Source: Bacteroidota bacterium | GTDB lineage: Bacteria > Bacteroidota > Bacteroidia > Bacteroidales > JAADJA01 | Direction: 5' to 3' | NCBI GenBank assembly: GCA_020444515.1 | Contig: JAHLKX010000002.1 | Location: 124,001 to 188,000 of the forward strand | Length of the DNA: 64,000 nucleotides | Part shown: one piece after another, positions 16,889-26,445 of the stretch | Layout of the letters: each line of letters begins with the position of its first letter | Position numbering within the stretch: position 1 is the first letter of the stretch | Program-made: the position numbers and the translations under genes | Notes under the pieces: model-generated | What the model was told of the DNA's origin: nothing | The model's input: the letters and a program-made list of their open reading frames with translations, nothing else | The model's database searches: none

Positions 16889-18040
16889 CTATTTTGCTAA
16901 TCTGATTCCGTTAAATTGCCAGGCCATTTGCGGGTGGAAAAAATTGCGGTAAGTTTTTCGCGCATGACCTTTTGGGGTTACCACCGAACCTCCCCGCAAT
17001 ACCTTTTGATTGACCATAAATTTTCCATTGTATTCGCCAACAGCGCCTTCTGCCTTGTTATAACCGGGGTATGGAAGGTATGCGCTTTCAGTCCACTCCC
17101 AGCGAAGTCCCCAATTGAATTTATCGGAGGCTGCTTCCCATTCAAATTCAGTGGGCAACCGCAAATTTTTCCATTGTGCAAAGGCAAAAGCTTCATAGTA
17201 AGTAATATGGGTAAGAATGTCATCAGGATTCAGTTTTCTTAAACCAGCCAGGGTGTACTGATACCATTTACCTTGTTCCTTTTGCCAGTAGAGGGGTTTC
17301 TCAATCTGGTTGTCCTTTATCCAGGCCCACCCCTCATCATGCCAAAGATCATGACGATTGTAACCGCCACTTTCTATAAAATCCAAAAATTCACCATTGG
17401 TCACCAGTTTATTGCTGATCTCAAACGGATGCAGATATACCTTGTGCCTGCCCAGCTCATTGTCAAAACAAAAACCATCTCCGTTATAGCCGGTTTCAAA
17501 AACACCTTCATCCATTCTGATCATCGCAGGTGCCTGTGTTTCCTTCGATTCGCAGAAAGCATTAATGGCATAAGCCGGAAACAATGGATTGATGCTGAAG
17601 GCAAATTTCAGGTCAGTAAAAAATAACTCCTGGTGCTGTTGCTCGTGGTTCAACCCGAGAACGATTAAAGCATGGATGTCATCTCCCGGTTTTTTCTTTT
17701 TTATGAATTCCTCCATGTGTTCATCCACATATTTCCGGTATTGATATACCTCCTCAACAGTCGGCCGACTCAAGTCACCACGTTGATCACGTCCCACCCG
17801 TTCGCCAACAGTGTTGTAATAAGAATTGAAAATGAAGCTATATTTGGGGTGAAAAGGTTTGTAATCTTTCGAAAACTTTGTGAGTATCATCTCCTCAAAA
17901 AACCAGGACGTATGCCCAAGATTCCACTTGGGTGGACTGGTAAAAAAAGCGGGTTGTAAAAGATAATCCTCCGTTACCAGGGGAGCACACATTTGTTCTG
18001 ATTGCTTTCTGACTTCCAGGTATTGTTGGAATATTTTCAT
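16889..18040 (-). CDS. egtB: Ergothioneine synthesis sulfoxide synthase EgtB
   Basis: A 383-residue non-haem iron enzyme joining hercynine to a thiol (cysteine or gamma-glutamylcysteine) with O2. The N-terminal DinB domain (about 1-150) supplies the iron ligands His43 (LGHTSW), His132 and His136 (NHEQQHQE). The C-terminal FGE/sulfatase-modifying domain (about 170-383) includes LPTEFEWEAA, WEWTESAYLPYPGY and LRGGSVVT. It is shorter than actinobacterial EgtB (about 430). The substrate thiol cannot be settled from motifs alone. It heads the egtB-egtD operon; it could in principle be an OvoA relative, but it lacks the fused methyltransferase. Confidence 0.92.
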   Translation of the reverse strand: MKIFQQYLEVRKQSEQMCAPLVTEDYLLQPAFFTSPPKWNLGHTSWFFEEMILTKFSKDYKPFHPKYSFIFNSYYNTVGERVGRDQRGDLSRPTVEEVYQYRKYVDEHMEEFIKKKKPGDDIHALIVLGLNHEQQHQELFFTDLKFAFSINPLFPAYAINAFCESKETQAPAMIRMDEGVFETGYNGDGFCFDNELGRHKVYLHPFEISNKLVTNGEFLDFIESGGYNRHDLWHDEGWAWIKDNQIEKPLYWQKEQGKWYQYTLAGLRKLNPDDILTHITYYEAFAFAQWKNLRLPTEFEWEAASDKFNWGLRWEWTESAYLPYPGYNKAEGAVGEYNGKFMVNQKVLRGGSVVTPKGHARKTYRNFFHPQMAWQFNGIRLAK

Positions 18041-18160
18041 GGAAGAGAAGGGTTTATTATTAAAAAATCTTGTTTTGATAAAATGATAGCATAAAGAATC
18101 TCTTCATAAATTAAACAAAATGGGCATAAATTGTTCATATTGAAAAATTCAAAAAAATAA

Positions 18161-18183
18161 AAAGGCTGGTATTACCAGCCTTT
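18161..18183. terminator. Rho-independent terminator
   Basis: AAAGGCTGG-TATTA-CCAGCCTTT, a perfect nine-base stem with A-run and T-run flanks, 20 bases past the end of the 2539-residue gene. Its symmetry suggests it can work in both directions, but it lies upstream of egtB on that gene's own strand and so mainly ends the large gene... which reads from the other side on the same minus strand before egtB begins. Confidence 0.85.
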
Positions 18184-18202
18184 TTATATCCATTTGAAAT
18201 GA

Positions 18203-21200
18203 TTATGGAACCTGGGTTCCGGCGCCAGTATTCGGGTACCAGATATTGTTTTTATCCTGGTTATCAACTACGGTATCCATATTCAGGTCACCCATCAGGT
18301 ATCCGCTTGTTCCTGCTTGGGTTGCCCAAACATTGGACTTATCATTGTTGTCAATGGTGCCATTGGGATCACCATCACCTCCGATCATTCCATACATTCC
18401 TCCTCCTCCCAGAGCAGTTTGTCCATTCAGATATGCCTGTCCGGCCGATGTTGTGAAATCATAGGAATACTGATTGATTCCTGCTGGATTGATGGGTGTA
18501 GAAGACATCATGGGAAGGTGATTTCTGTGCCAGATGACGACATAAAGATTGTGTTGATACAATCCGTTTACCCTAACCGGGCTCACACCATCCAAAGATA
18601 CGATGGTACCATTGCTCAATACAAAGGCCGCTTGTTTGGAGACAGTTGTTGATGGATCTGCCAAAGGTGCTGAAAGTGCATCTCTGAATTCAACAACAAC
18701 CCAGTCGGTAATGGATGCACCGGGAATGGAACTAACCGATTCGGATCCACCATAATACCAGATGGCTGTTGGATCTGAATTATAGGGTTGATTCAATGGC
18801 AATAAGCCAGCATCGTTTAGATCAGTGCTCATTGAGCTTGTCATAAAGGGTCCTTTAAGGAATGCTTTAAGATCCACTTCAACATCACCTTCAATAATAA
18901 TTTCATAATCCTCCACTTCTCCATCAGGTGCCGGTCCGGTAAAACTCAATCCTGCCAGAGTGCTATACCTGAAACGGGCATAAGTAATTCCAATTTTTGC
19001 GTTGGGTGGGACCGGAATAATAAATCCATTCATCCCCGGAACAATGGTTTGATCCGTAAAGATTTGTTCACCCGGATCACTCCAGCTACCATTTCCATTG
19101 TAATCTATCCATGCATTGAGGAATCCGTTAGCAGAGGCAGTTAAGTTGATAAATACGGATCCGCTGGGACTTAAAGTTGAGAAGGTAATTCCATCTTCAT
19201 CGTCATTTCCATCATTGTCATCGCCCAATGCTTGTGCTGAGGGTTGCCCGTCGGGTTCAGGATCAATACCGGCACCCAGGTAGATGGTAGCATCAATTTG
19301 ATGAACGGCCCCATTACTGGCGAGCAGCGTAGGATAGGTAGGATCGGGTGCATCCCCAAAGTCATATTCAGGTTCAAATTCAACAGAAGTGATGATGAAT
19401 GCCATATCACTAAACTTCTGATTAGCCCAGGTAATGGTAGTCCAGGTTCCTGGATTGGGCAATTGTTTATCGGCAGCGCCGCAAAGGATGGGCATGATGC
19501 TTCTTCTGGATTCCTGCCACCTCCATATTGCCGGATTCAATGGATCTACTGATACGGCAGTTATATCAAGCCAGTAGCGGGTTCCCTCTTCCTGTATAAA
19601 TGGATCGGTCAGGATAAATTCATAGAGGTAGATATTGCATCCTTCCAGATTAACCAATCCTGTATTTTGCTCTACCAATGTTGAGAAGGGAATATCAATA
19701 CCATAAAGTTCGGGATCAAGCGGCAGGCAATTGGTAGGATCATTGGCATGAATACTAATGTGGAAGTGTGAAATGCCAGCTCCTCTTTTTTCCTGGCTGG
19801 CAACATCCAATTCATAATTACCCCACCAGTGGATATCGGTTACTATTCCTCCCTGGCAGAGCCAGTCATCAGCAAGTATGAGGCTCTCAACCTGTCCGGT
19901 ATAATCCCAGTCGTGGGCATGCAGTCCGGGTAAGTTTGTTTCCGGGTATTGTTGCCATTTGATATCCGGGTCTTCCATAATTTCTACTTCATAATCTTCC
20001 ACTTCTCCATCTAAAGCCGATCCATCGTAGCTGAGTGCAGGTTGGGTACTGATTCTGAACCTGGCAAATGATAAGCCGGTAGCCGCATTGATAGGAACAA
20101 TAAAGTTTAGGTTATGTGTTCCTGAATTAAGCGGCATATCCATAAATACCTGTTCACCCATATCACTCCAATCCCCATCGCCATTAAAGTCGATCCATCC
20201 GCTAAACAGACCAAAAGCGGAAGTTGTGACAGTCAAATCCACCGGATTACCAGTCATCAATGGCCAGTTAAACACCACCCCATCTTCATCGGCAAGGTTG
20301 GTATTATCGTCGCCAAGCGCATTGGGGTCAGGTTGCCCATCCGGTTCGCTATCCACCTGGGCCCCCAGACAGAGGCCAGAACCGAGCATATGCCTTGCAC
20401 CGTTATTGACAAGTAAAGTTGGATAAGTAGGATCGGGTGCATCGCCGAAGTCATATTCAGGTTCAAATTCAACAGAAGTGATGATGAATGCCATATCACT
20501 AAACTTCTGATTAGCCCAGGTAATGGTAGTCCAGGTTCCTGGATTGGGCAATTGTTTATCGGCAGCGCCGCAAAGGATGGGCATGATGCTTCTTCTGGAT
20601 TCCTGCCACCTCCATATTGCCGGATTCAATGGATCTACTGATACGGCAGTTATATCAAGCCAGTAGCGGGTTCCCTCTTCCTGTATAAATGGATCGGTCA
20701 GGATAAATTCATAGAGGTAGATATTGCATCCTTCCAGATTAACCAATCCTGTATTTTGCTCTACCAATGTTGAGAAGGGAATATCAACACCATAAAGTTC
20801 GGGATCAAGCGGCAGGCAATTGGTGGGATCATTGGCATGAATGCTGAGGTGGAAATGATCGATACCGGCTCCTCTTATTTCCTGGCTGGCGGGATCCAGT
20901 TCATAATTGCCCCACCAGTGAATATCAGTAACCACCCCACCCTGGCACAACCAGTCATCTGCAAGGACGAGGCTTTCAATTTGTCCGGTGTAATCCCAGT
21001 CGTGGGCATGCAGTCCGGGTAAGTTTGTTTCTGGGTATTGTTGCCATTTGATATCCGGGTCTTCCATAATTTCTACTTCATAATCTTCCACTTCTCCATC
21101 TAAAGCCGATCCATCGTAGCTGAGTGCAGGTTGGGTACTGATTCTGAACCTGGCAAATGATAAGCCGGTAGCCGCATTGATAGGAACAATAAAGTTTAGG

Positions 21201-24200
21201 TTATGTGTTCCTGAATTAAGCGGCATATCCATAAATACCTGTTCACCCATATCACTCCAATCCCCATCGCCATTAAAGTCGATCCATCCGCTAAACAGAC
21301 CAAAAGCGGAAGTTGTGACAGTCAAATCCACCGGATTACCAGTCATCAATGGCCAGTTAAACACCACCCCATCTTCATCGGCAAGGTTGGTATTATCGTC
21401 GCCAAGCGCATTGGGGTCAGGTTGCCCATCCGGTTCGCTATCCACCTGGGCCCCCAGACAGAGGCCAGAACCGAGCATATGCCTTGCACCGTTATTGACA
21501 AGTAAAGTTGGATAAGTAGGATCGGGTGCATCGCCAAAGTCAATGTCTATAGCAGGATTCTGAAACTTATTAAAGAATACATCACCATTGATGTCCAGGA
21601 TGCTTGATGTAAATCCAACATAAGCATGGGTATTATCCACCACCAATCCCAGGTATTCGCCCATCCATATACCCGACGGGGTGTTGGGTGATGGAGCTGC
21701 CACACTATTCACCATGACATTGGGGTTGAAACCAATGCCCCCATTCATGCTAACCGCCATGTACACATCCCACTTCAAGTCGGCGGGATCATTTCTACGG
21801 TCATACCATGCTATATCGATCATACCATTGGGCTTGACATCCATCCATGGCATTATCTGGTCATTCATAGTGCCATCATCATTGATCATCAGAGGCATTG
21901 TCCAGGTAAACCCACCATCGGTTGAGCGTATAAAGTAAATATCACCTTCATCCATTGATCCTGCAATTTGCTCGCCATAGGTGATGTATACTTCCTGAGG
22001 GTTGAAGGGAGAGACTTCTATTACAGCAGCACCTTTGGCCAGTACATCGGTCCCACCATTCAGGTTCAATGGTGGCAAATTGATGGTTGTGACCAGGATA
22101 TCATTGGGCAACCATGTTACACCACCATCGGGTGAAACATCTAGGTAAAGGGTTCCTGTTCCACCCGTTTGTACATTGTAATCTATCCAGCAAACGTAAA
22201 GGGTGCCATCGGATGCTACTGCAGGAACAGGCATGTTACCCATGCTGGTATTGTTATTTAAGATAACCTGTGAACTCCATGTTAAGCCGCCATCTGTTGA
22301 CCGTGAGAAATAGATATCACTCAACGGTTGTGGCATATTCCATCCACGATCTTTGATCTCAACAAGGTAAAGATTGTTATAAAAGGGGCTGGCGGGGGTT
22401 ATATCTGCAGTCATCTGGCAGCGATCGTTGAAGCGATAATTCGGATCGGGGGATACGGTGGGTTTTCCATCGTATGCAACCGTAACAGGTGGATTCCAGG
22501 TAATACCACCATCTGTTGATTTATGAACGAAAAGTCCGCTTTCAGGTCCATTGGTCCAATCATAATCTGTAGAAATATGTGCAACATATAAATTTCCATT
22601 TCCATCCGCTGTCGCTGTTGGGTCAAACATATCCGCATAAGCTGTGCCTCCCGGGTTGACTGGATAGGGAAGTTGTAATGGATTCCAGGTAGCACCGCCA
22701 TCATGACTATAACTAACACCCAGTCCGGGACCGCCGGGATAGGGTGTATCATTGTAAGCGGCCAGTAAGACAGCCGGTATTCCTGCTGTAGTGCCCGGAA
22801 CCAGTGCCATCGAAATTTCATTTTGCACGAAGTTACCCCCCGGATCAGGATCTATTTGGATATCAGTAATGCTTGTTCCGATATTCATTTCATAATCCTC
22901 TACTTCTCCATCCGGTGCAGGTCCGTCAAAGTTTAAGCCTGCCATATTACTAAACCGGAATCGGCAGAATGAATTCCCTGAGATGGCACTTGCCGGAACA
23001 TTGAAAGTTAAATTATTCAGGCCCGGATTCAGCATCCAGTCGATAAATATCTGTTCTCCTGCATCAGCCCATGACCCATTGATATTAAAGTCCATCCAGG
23101 CATTTAATAATCCTGGAACCGATGCAATAACATCCACTGTTGCAATTTGACCGGGAATGATGGCAGAAGTGAAGATAACCCCATCATTATCATTGTTACC
23201 ATCATTATCATCTCCCAATGCATTTGGGTCCGGCTGACCATCCGGCTCACCATCTACAGAATTTCCCATATAGGTTATTCCGTCAATCCAGTGATTGGGG
23301 CCATTATTGGCTCCAAAGGTCGGATATGTTGGATCAGGAGCATCTCCCCAATCGAATTCGTCCTCTTGTTGTTCTTCGATATTAACTTCATAATCTTCCA
23401 CTTCACCATCCTGAGCAGGACCATTAAAATTCAGTCCGGGTGCAGTGCTGAACCGAAATCTGGTAAATGTATTTCCTGACCCTATACCCGCTGGCACAGG
23501 AAATGACAAACTATTCAAACCTGGTATTAATGGTATATCTGCAAAAATGTGGTCTCCTGGATCAGCCCAGGTCCCATTGCCATTAAAATCCAACCAGGCA
23601 TTTAGAATACCATTTACCGAGGCGATAACATCCACAGAAGCCATTTGACCGGGAATTATGGAAGAGGTAAAGATTACTCCGTCCTCATCATCATTGGGAG
23701 GTGGGTAGATAAGATCATTGTCATCACCCAGTGCCGCAGGATCAGGTTGACCATCGGGTTCGGGATCAACCACAGCACCCATAAAGGTAATGCCATCGAT
23801 CAGATGGTTGGCCCCATTATTGGCACCTAAAGTAGGATATGTCGGATCAGGGGCATCTCCCCAATCCAGGTTGTCCGGAAGGGGTTCATCAATAAATACA
23901 GCATAATCTTCCACTTCTCCATCTGATGCCGGCCCGACAAATCCGAGCCCGCCTTGTGTATTAAACCTGAATCGGGCGTAGGTGGGCCCAATCAATGCTG
24001 AGGCGGGAACATTAAAACTGACTGAATTTGGACCCGGCACGATGAGCATATTTATGATACAATGTTCTCCGGGGTCCGACCAGGTGTTCATCCCATTGAA
24101 GTCGATCCATCCATTCAAATACCCGGTTACAGAGGCGGTAGCGGTAATAATAACTGTTGCCCCCGGACGAAGTATCGAAGTAAATACAATACCATCATCG

Positions 24201-25822
24201 TCATTGTTGCCATCATTATCATCTCCTGTAGCACCTGGGTTGGGCTGGCCATCATTTTCTGTATCTACGGAAGCACCCAACATTATCCCGGCAACGATCT
24301 GATGGTTCGCTCCTGCACTTGCACTCAGTGTCGGATGAGGAGGGTCAGGAGCATCTCCCCAATCATAATATTGAGCCGGGGGAGGAAAGTTGTTTATAGC
24401 TGCATAAAGATCGGGTCTGGGTCCAATATTCCCCGAGGGTGGCGTTACCTGAGCAGTACCGTAGTTGACTAAATGGGTTCGCATATACGAAGGGGTCGGG
24501 GGTGTTGATGAAACATTGGCCAGGTAATATCCTTCGGCACAGGCCAGTGCACCGGCAACAACCGGTGAGGCGCTGGAAGTACCGTTAAAATTATGGGTAT
24601 ACCAGTAATTCACACCTTCGGCATTGTAATAGTTACCGTATCCGGTTGTAAACACATTTTCACCCCAGCCCTGCAAATCGAAACGTGAACCATAGCTGGA
24701 GAAACTAAGTTTTTGCAAATCATTTGCAGCAGAAGTACCTCCTGCACCCACAATGATGGCCCCGGAGTTTCCATACCATGTCAATCCATCCGTATTAATA
24801 TTTCCATTGCCCCCTGCTTCTACCACATGAATGCCATTGGAAACCGCATTGACGATGGCGGCATAAACAGCATTATAGGTTTGAGAACTACCATTGGTCC
24901 ACCATTCTATGGGCACATAACCTGCACTTCCGTTATAATCCCATTGTTGTTCGAGCAAAATTATATCTCCTGCATTTAGATTTGATATCGCCAGCGTTAT
25001 TGCACCCGGAACATTCCAGGTTACAGGTGAACCATAATTTGTCCCGCAGGTCAAAAGATTAGCACCATAACAAATACCGGTTATTCCCCACCCGTTATTA
25101 TCCGCTACCAGTTCACCTATCACTGCTGTTCCATGGTTATTATCGTTAAAAGGGTCCACAACATTCGTGTTGATTTGTGAACCAGCAGCTTTACTGATAT
25201 CGGCATGATTGTAATTCCAGCTATATTCCAAATCACAAATGGTAATGCCTGTTCCTGTTCCTCCTGTCTGAGTCCAGGCATACGAAGCATCAATACCAGT
25301 GGGTGTGGATGTAGCCGGATTTAAATAACCCTGGTTGGGAATATAGTTGGGGGGTACCGGCGGTGCAACCGGCTTTGGAACCGGTTTTGCCGATAAAATG
25401 CCCGGTAAGTTTTCAAGTTCCCGGCTGATTTGCCATATATCCGCTTCTTCCGGTATTTGAATTCGATAAATGTTATTTAAGTTGTAAACGGGTTCTGCTG
25501 AATTCCGGCTTCCCTTTTCAGCCCATGCGTCTATCTCTGATTCAGGGATACTGCTGATTCGATACCATGTATGACCTTTCACTTTTACCAGAACCTCATC
25601 CAAACCGCTCAGTGCATCAGTGCGGAGGTCGACCAGCAGTCCATTTCTGAGTCTGACCATGGATCCCCATTCAAACATGACTTCGATGAGATCATTTTCG
25701 CATGGATAAACAGCCATTTTTTTTTCGATTGGATTGTAAGAATTTGTTTGTGAATGTGCGGAAAGAAGTACGCATACAATACCCAATGCCGCCATGAACA
25801 GTGGAGAGAAGAACTTTTTCAT
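18203..25822 (-). CDS. Giant secreted subtilase with BNR propeller, six GEVED domains and dockerin-like C-terminus
   Basis: A 2539-residue exported protein. In order: signal peptide (1-25); prodomain (about 28-160) with a proline-rich hinge; subtilisin-type peptidase (about 165-480) with Asp197 (ITICDLEY), His230 (NNHGTAV) and Ser416 (NGTSSASP); GEVED domains 1-3 (about 487-975, each starting WGDAPDP and ending GEVEDY); a BNR/Asp-box propeller (about 980-1425, repeated S-x-DGG-x-TW); two tandem units of 363 residues (1428-1790, 1791-2153), each a GEVED domain plus a domain beginning KWQQYPETNLPG; GEVED 6 (about 2154-2308); and a C-terminal module (about 2309-2539) with two EF-hand-like calcium loops ending GTQVP. 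It probably acts at the surface as protease and adhesin. There is no typical T9SS type A tail. Confidence 0.9.
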   Translation of the reverse strand: MKKFFSPLFMAALGIVCVLLSAHSQTNSYNPIEKKMAVYPCENDLIEVMFEWGSMVRLRNGLLVDLRTDALSGLDEVLVKVKGHTWYRISSIPESEIDAWAEKGSRNSAEPVYNLNNIYRIQIPEEADIWQISRELENLPGILSAKPVPKPVAPPVPPNYIPNQGYLNPATSTPTGIDASYAWTQTGGTGTGITICDLEYSWNYNHADISKAAGSQINTNVVDPFNDNNHGTAVIGELVADNNGWGITGICYGANLLTCGTNYGSPVTWNVPGAITLAISNLNAGDIILLEQQWDYNGSAGYVPIEWWTNGSSQTYNAVYAAIVNAVSNGIHVVEAGGNGNINTDGLTWYGNSGAIIVGAGGTSAANDLQKLSFSSYGSRFDLQGWGENVFTTGYGNYYNAEGVNYWYTHNFNGTSSASPVVAGALACAEGYYLANVSSTPPTPSYMRTHLVNYGTAQVTPPSGNIGPRPDLYAAINNFPPPAQYYDWGDAPDPPHPTLSASAGANHQIVAGIMLGASVDTENDGQPNPGATGDDNDGNNDDDGIVFTSILRPGATVIITATASVTGYLNGWIDFNGMNTWSDPGEHCIINMLIVPGPNSVSFNVPASALIGPTYARFRFNTQGGLGFVGPASDGEVEDYAVFIDEPLPDNLDWGDAPDPTYPTLGANNGANHLIDGITFMGAVVDPEPDGQPDPAALGDDNDLIYPPPNDDEDGVIFTSSIIPGQMASVDVIASVNGILNAWLDFNGNGTWADPGDHIFADIPLIPGLNSLSFPVPAGIGSGNTFTRFRFSTAPGLNFNGPAQDGEVEDYEVNIEEQQEDEFDWGDAPDPTYPTFGANNGPNHWIDGITYMGNSVDGEPDGQPDPNALGDDNDGNNDNDGVIFTSAIIPGQIATVDVIASVPGLLNAWMDFNINGSWADAGEQIFIDWMLNPGLNNLTFNVPASAISGNSFCRFRFSNMAGLNFDGPAPDGEVEDYEMNIGTSITDIQIDPDPGGNFVQNEISMALVPGTTAGIPAVLLAAYNDTPYPGGPGLGVSYSHDGGATWNPLQLPYPVNPGGTAYADMFDPTATADGNGNLYVAHISTDYDWTNGPESGLFVHKSTDGGITWNPPVTVAYDGKPTVSPDPNYRFNDRCQMTADITPASPFYNNLYLVEIKDRGWNMPQPLSDIYFSRSTDGGLTWSSQVILNNNTSMGNMPVPAVASDGTLYVCWIDYNVQTGGTGTLYLDVSPDGGVTWLPNDILVTTINLPPLNLNGGTDVLAKGAAVIEVSPFNPQEVYITYGEQIAGSMDEGDIYFIRSTDGGFTWTMPLMINDDGTMNDQIMPWMDVKPNGMIDIAWYDRRNDPADLKWDVYMAVSMNGGIGFNPNVMVNSVAAPSPNTPSGIWMGEYLGLVVDNTHAYVGFTSSILDINGDVFFNKFQNPAIDIDFGDAPDPTYPTLLVNNGARHMLGSGLCLGAQVDSEPDGQPDPNALGDDNTNLADEDGVVFNWPLMTGNPVDLTVTTSAFGLFSGWIDFNGDGDWSDMGEQVFMDMPLNSGTHNLNFIVPINAATGLSFARFRISTQPALSYDGSALDGEVEDYEVEIMEDPDIKWQQYPETNLPGLHAHDWDYTGQIESLVLADDWLCQGGVVTDIHWWGNYELDPASQEIRGAGIDHFHLSIHANDPTNCLPLDPELYGVDIPFSTLVEQNTGLVNLEGCNIYLYEFILTDPFIQEEGTRYWLDITAVSVDPLNPAIWRWQESRRSIMPILCGAADKQLPNPGTWTTITWANQKFSDMAFIITSVEFEPEYDFGDAPDPTYPTLLVNNGARHMLGSGLCLGAQVDSEPDGQPDPNALGDDNTNLADEDGVVFNWPLMTGNPVDLTVTTSAFGLFSGWIDFNGDGDWSDMGEQVFMDMPLNSGTHNLNFIVPINAATGLSFARFRISTQPALSYDGSALDGEVEDYEVEIMEDPDIKWQQYPETNLPGLHAHDWDYTGQVESLILADDWLCQGGIVTDIHWWGNYELDVASQEKRGAGISHFHISIHANDPTNCLPLDPELYGIDIPFSTLVEQNTGLVNLEGCNIYLYEFILTDPFIQEEGTRYWLDITAVSVDPLNPAIWRWQESRRSIMPILCGAADKQLPNPGTWTTITWANQKFSDMAFIITSVEFEPEYDFGDAPDPTYPTLLASNGAVHQIDATIYLGAGIDPEPDGQPSAQALGDDNDGNDDEDGITFSTLSPSGSVFINLTASANGFLNAWIDYNGNGSWSDPGEQIFTDQTIVPGMNGFIIPVPPNAKIGITYARFRYSTLAGLSFTGPAPDGEVEDYEIIIEGDVEVDLKAFLKGPFMTSSMSTDLNDAGLLPLNQPYNSDPTAIWYYGGSESVSSIPGASITDWVVVEFRDALSAPLADPSTTVSKQAAFVLSNGTIVSLDGVSPVRVNGLYQHNLYVVIWHRNHLPMMSSTPINPAGINQYSYDFTTSAGQAYLNGQTALGGGGMYGMIGGDGDPNGTIDNNDKSNVWATQAGTSGYLMGDLNMDTVVDNQDKNNIWYPNTGAGTQVP
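19362..20450 (-). repeat. Tandem duplication, distal unit (1089 bp)
   Basis: This unit is repeated head-to-tail at 20451-21539 with a fixed offset of 1089 bases (363 codons, so the frame is kept). It encodes residues 1791-2153 of the large protein. Outside 19699-19943 I saw no base differences between the copies; inside that stretch I counted about 35 differences and eight amino-acid changes. Confidence 0.93.
20451..21539 (-). repeat. Tandem duplication, proximal unit (1089 bp)
   Basis: First-translated copy of the duplication (residues about 1428-1790), paired with 19362-20450. Both begin and end at the FGDAPDPTYPTLL boundary of a GEVED domain, where the repeated domain start (ggatcgggtgcatc on the plus strand) gives short homology for unequal crossing-over. 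The divergent patch is at 20788-21032 here. Confidence 0.93.
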
Positions 25823-25982
25823 GAGAGGTGGTTTTGTTCTGGGATATCCTATTTTAACAATGCGAATAAGCCAGATATTTAAGGCGACAAGATATGAAAA
25901 TTCTATATAAATGTCAAGGTGTAAATAATCCTAAATGCTAATAAAAAATGGGAGAATATTCTATGAATTGACCTCAACCGTG

Positions 25983-26363
25983 CTATTTAATGACTACCAG
26001 TAAAGCCCCTGTAATGTATGCGATCACCCACCAAAGATAAGCATAGCGTGAATAAAGATGGAGTCCACGAGTTAATTCAATTCCGATTCCATTCGATACC
26101 GTAAATCGCCAAATCATTAAAACATCAACCACCATTACGGTGAGGGCAGAATAACCCAGGAAACCATGCAATGTAAAAGGGGAGTTGGGCGATCCGATGA
26201 TCATAAAAAGGGTAGCGGTAATATCCAGGATAATTCCAACGGTAACAAAGATAAGGACACGACGAGTCACTTTTTTACCAATTTGTTCAGATAGAATGCC
26301 GATGGAATAGCTGATCAAAGCTAGCGTTACGATGATGGAACCGGAAACTAATAGCGTATTCAC
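25983..26363 (-). CDS. Small four-helix membrane protein
   Basis: A 126-residue protein with four predicted membrane helices (about 3-24, 34-56, 64-86, 105-125) and little else. The first codon is GTG: an in-frame stop lies two codons upstream and no ATG occurs before about residue 53, so GTG is the only sensible start. The sequence resembles a small TIGR03987/HsmA-type family from memory, unverified. It is monocistronic between the giant protein and a trypsin-like protease. Function unknown. Confidence 0.72.
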   Translation of the reverse strand: MNTLLVSGSIIVTLALISYSIGILSEQIGKKVTRRVLIFVTVGIILDITATLFMIIGSPNSPFTLHGFLGYSALTVMVVDVLMIWRFTVSNGIGIELTRGLHLYSRYAYLWWVIAYITGALLVVIK

Positions 26364-26445
26364 AAGTTAAGAATTTTGGTAAAAATAAAACAATGCAACG
26401 AAATGATCTTTAATTTTTTTGTACCAGAAGGAACTGACCTCCAAC

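Noticed and set aside
20088..21515. Two identical plus-strand open frames (20088-20426 and 21177-21515)
   Set aside because: They are antisense to the large secreted protein and identical only because the 1089-bp unit is duplicated; not genes.
18203..25822. A T9SS type A sorting domain on the large subtilase
   Set aside because: The C-terminus ends in dockerin-like calcium loops and GTQVP; the usual T9SS tail pattern is absent.
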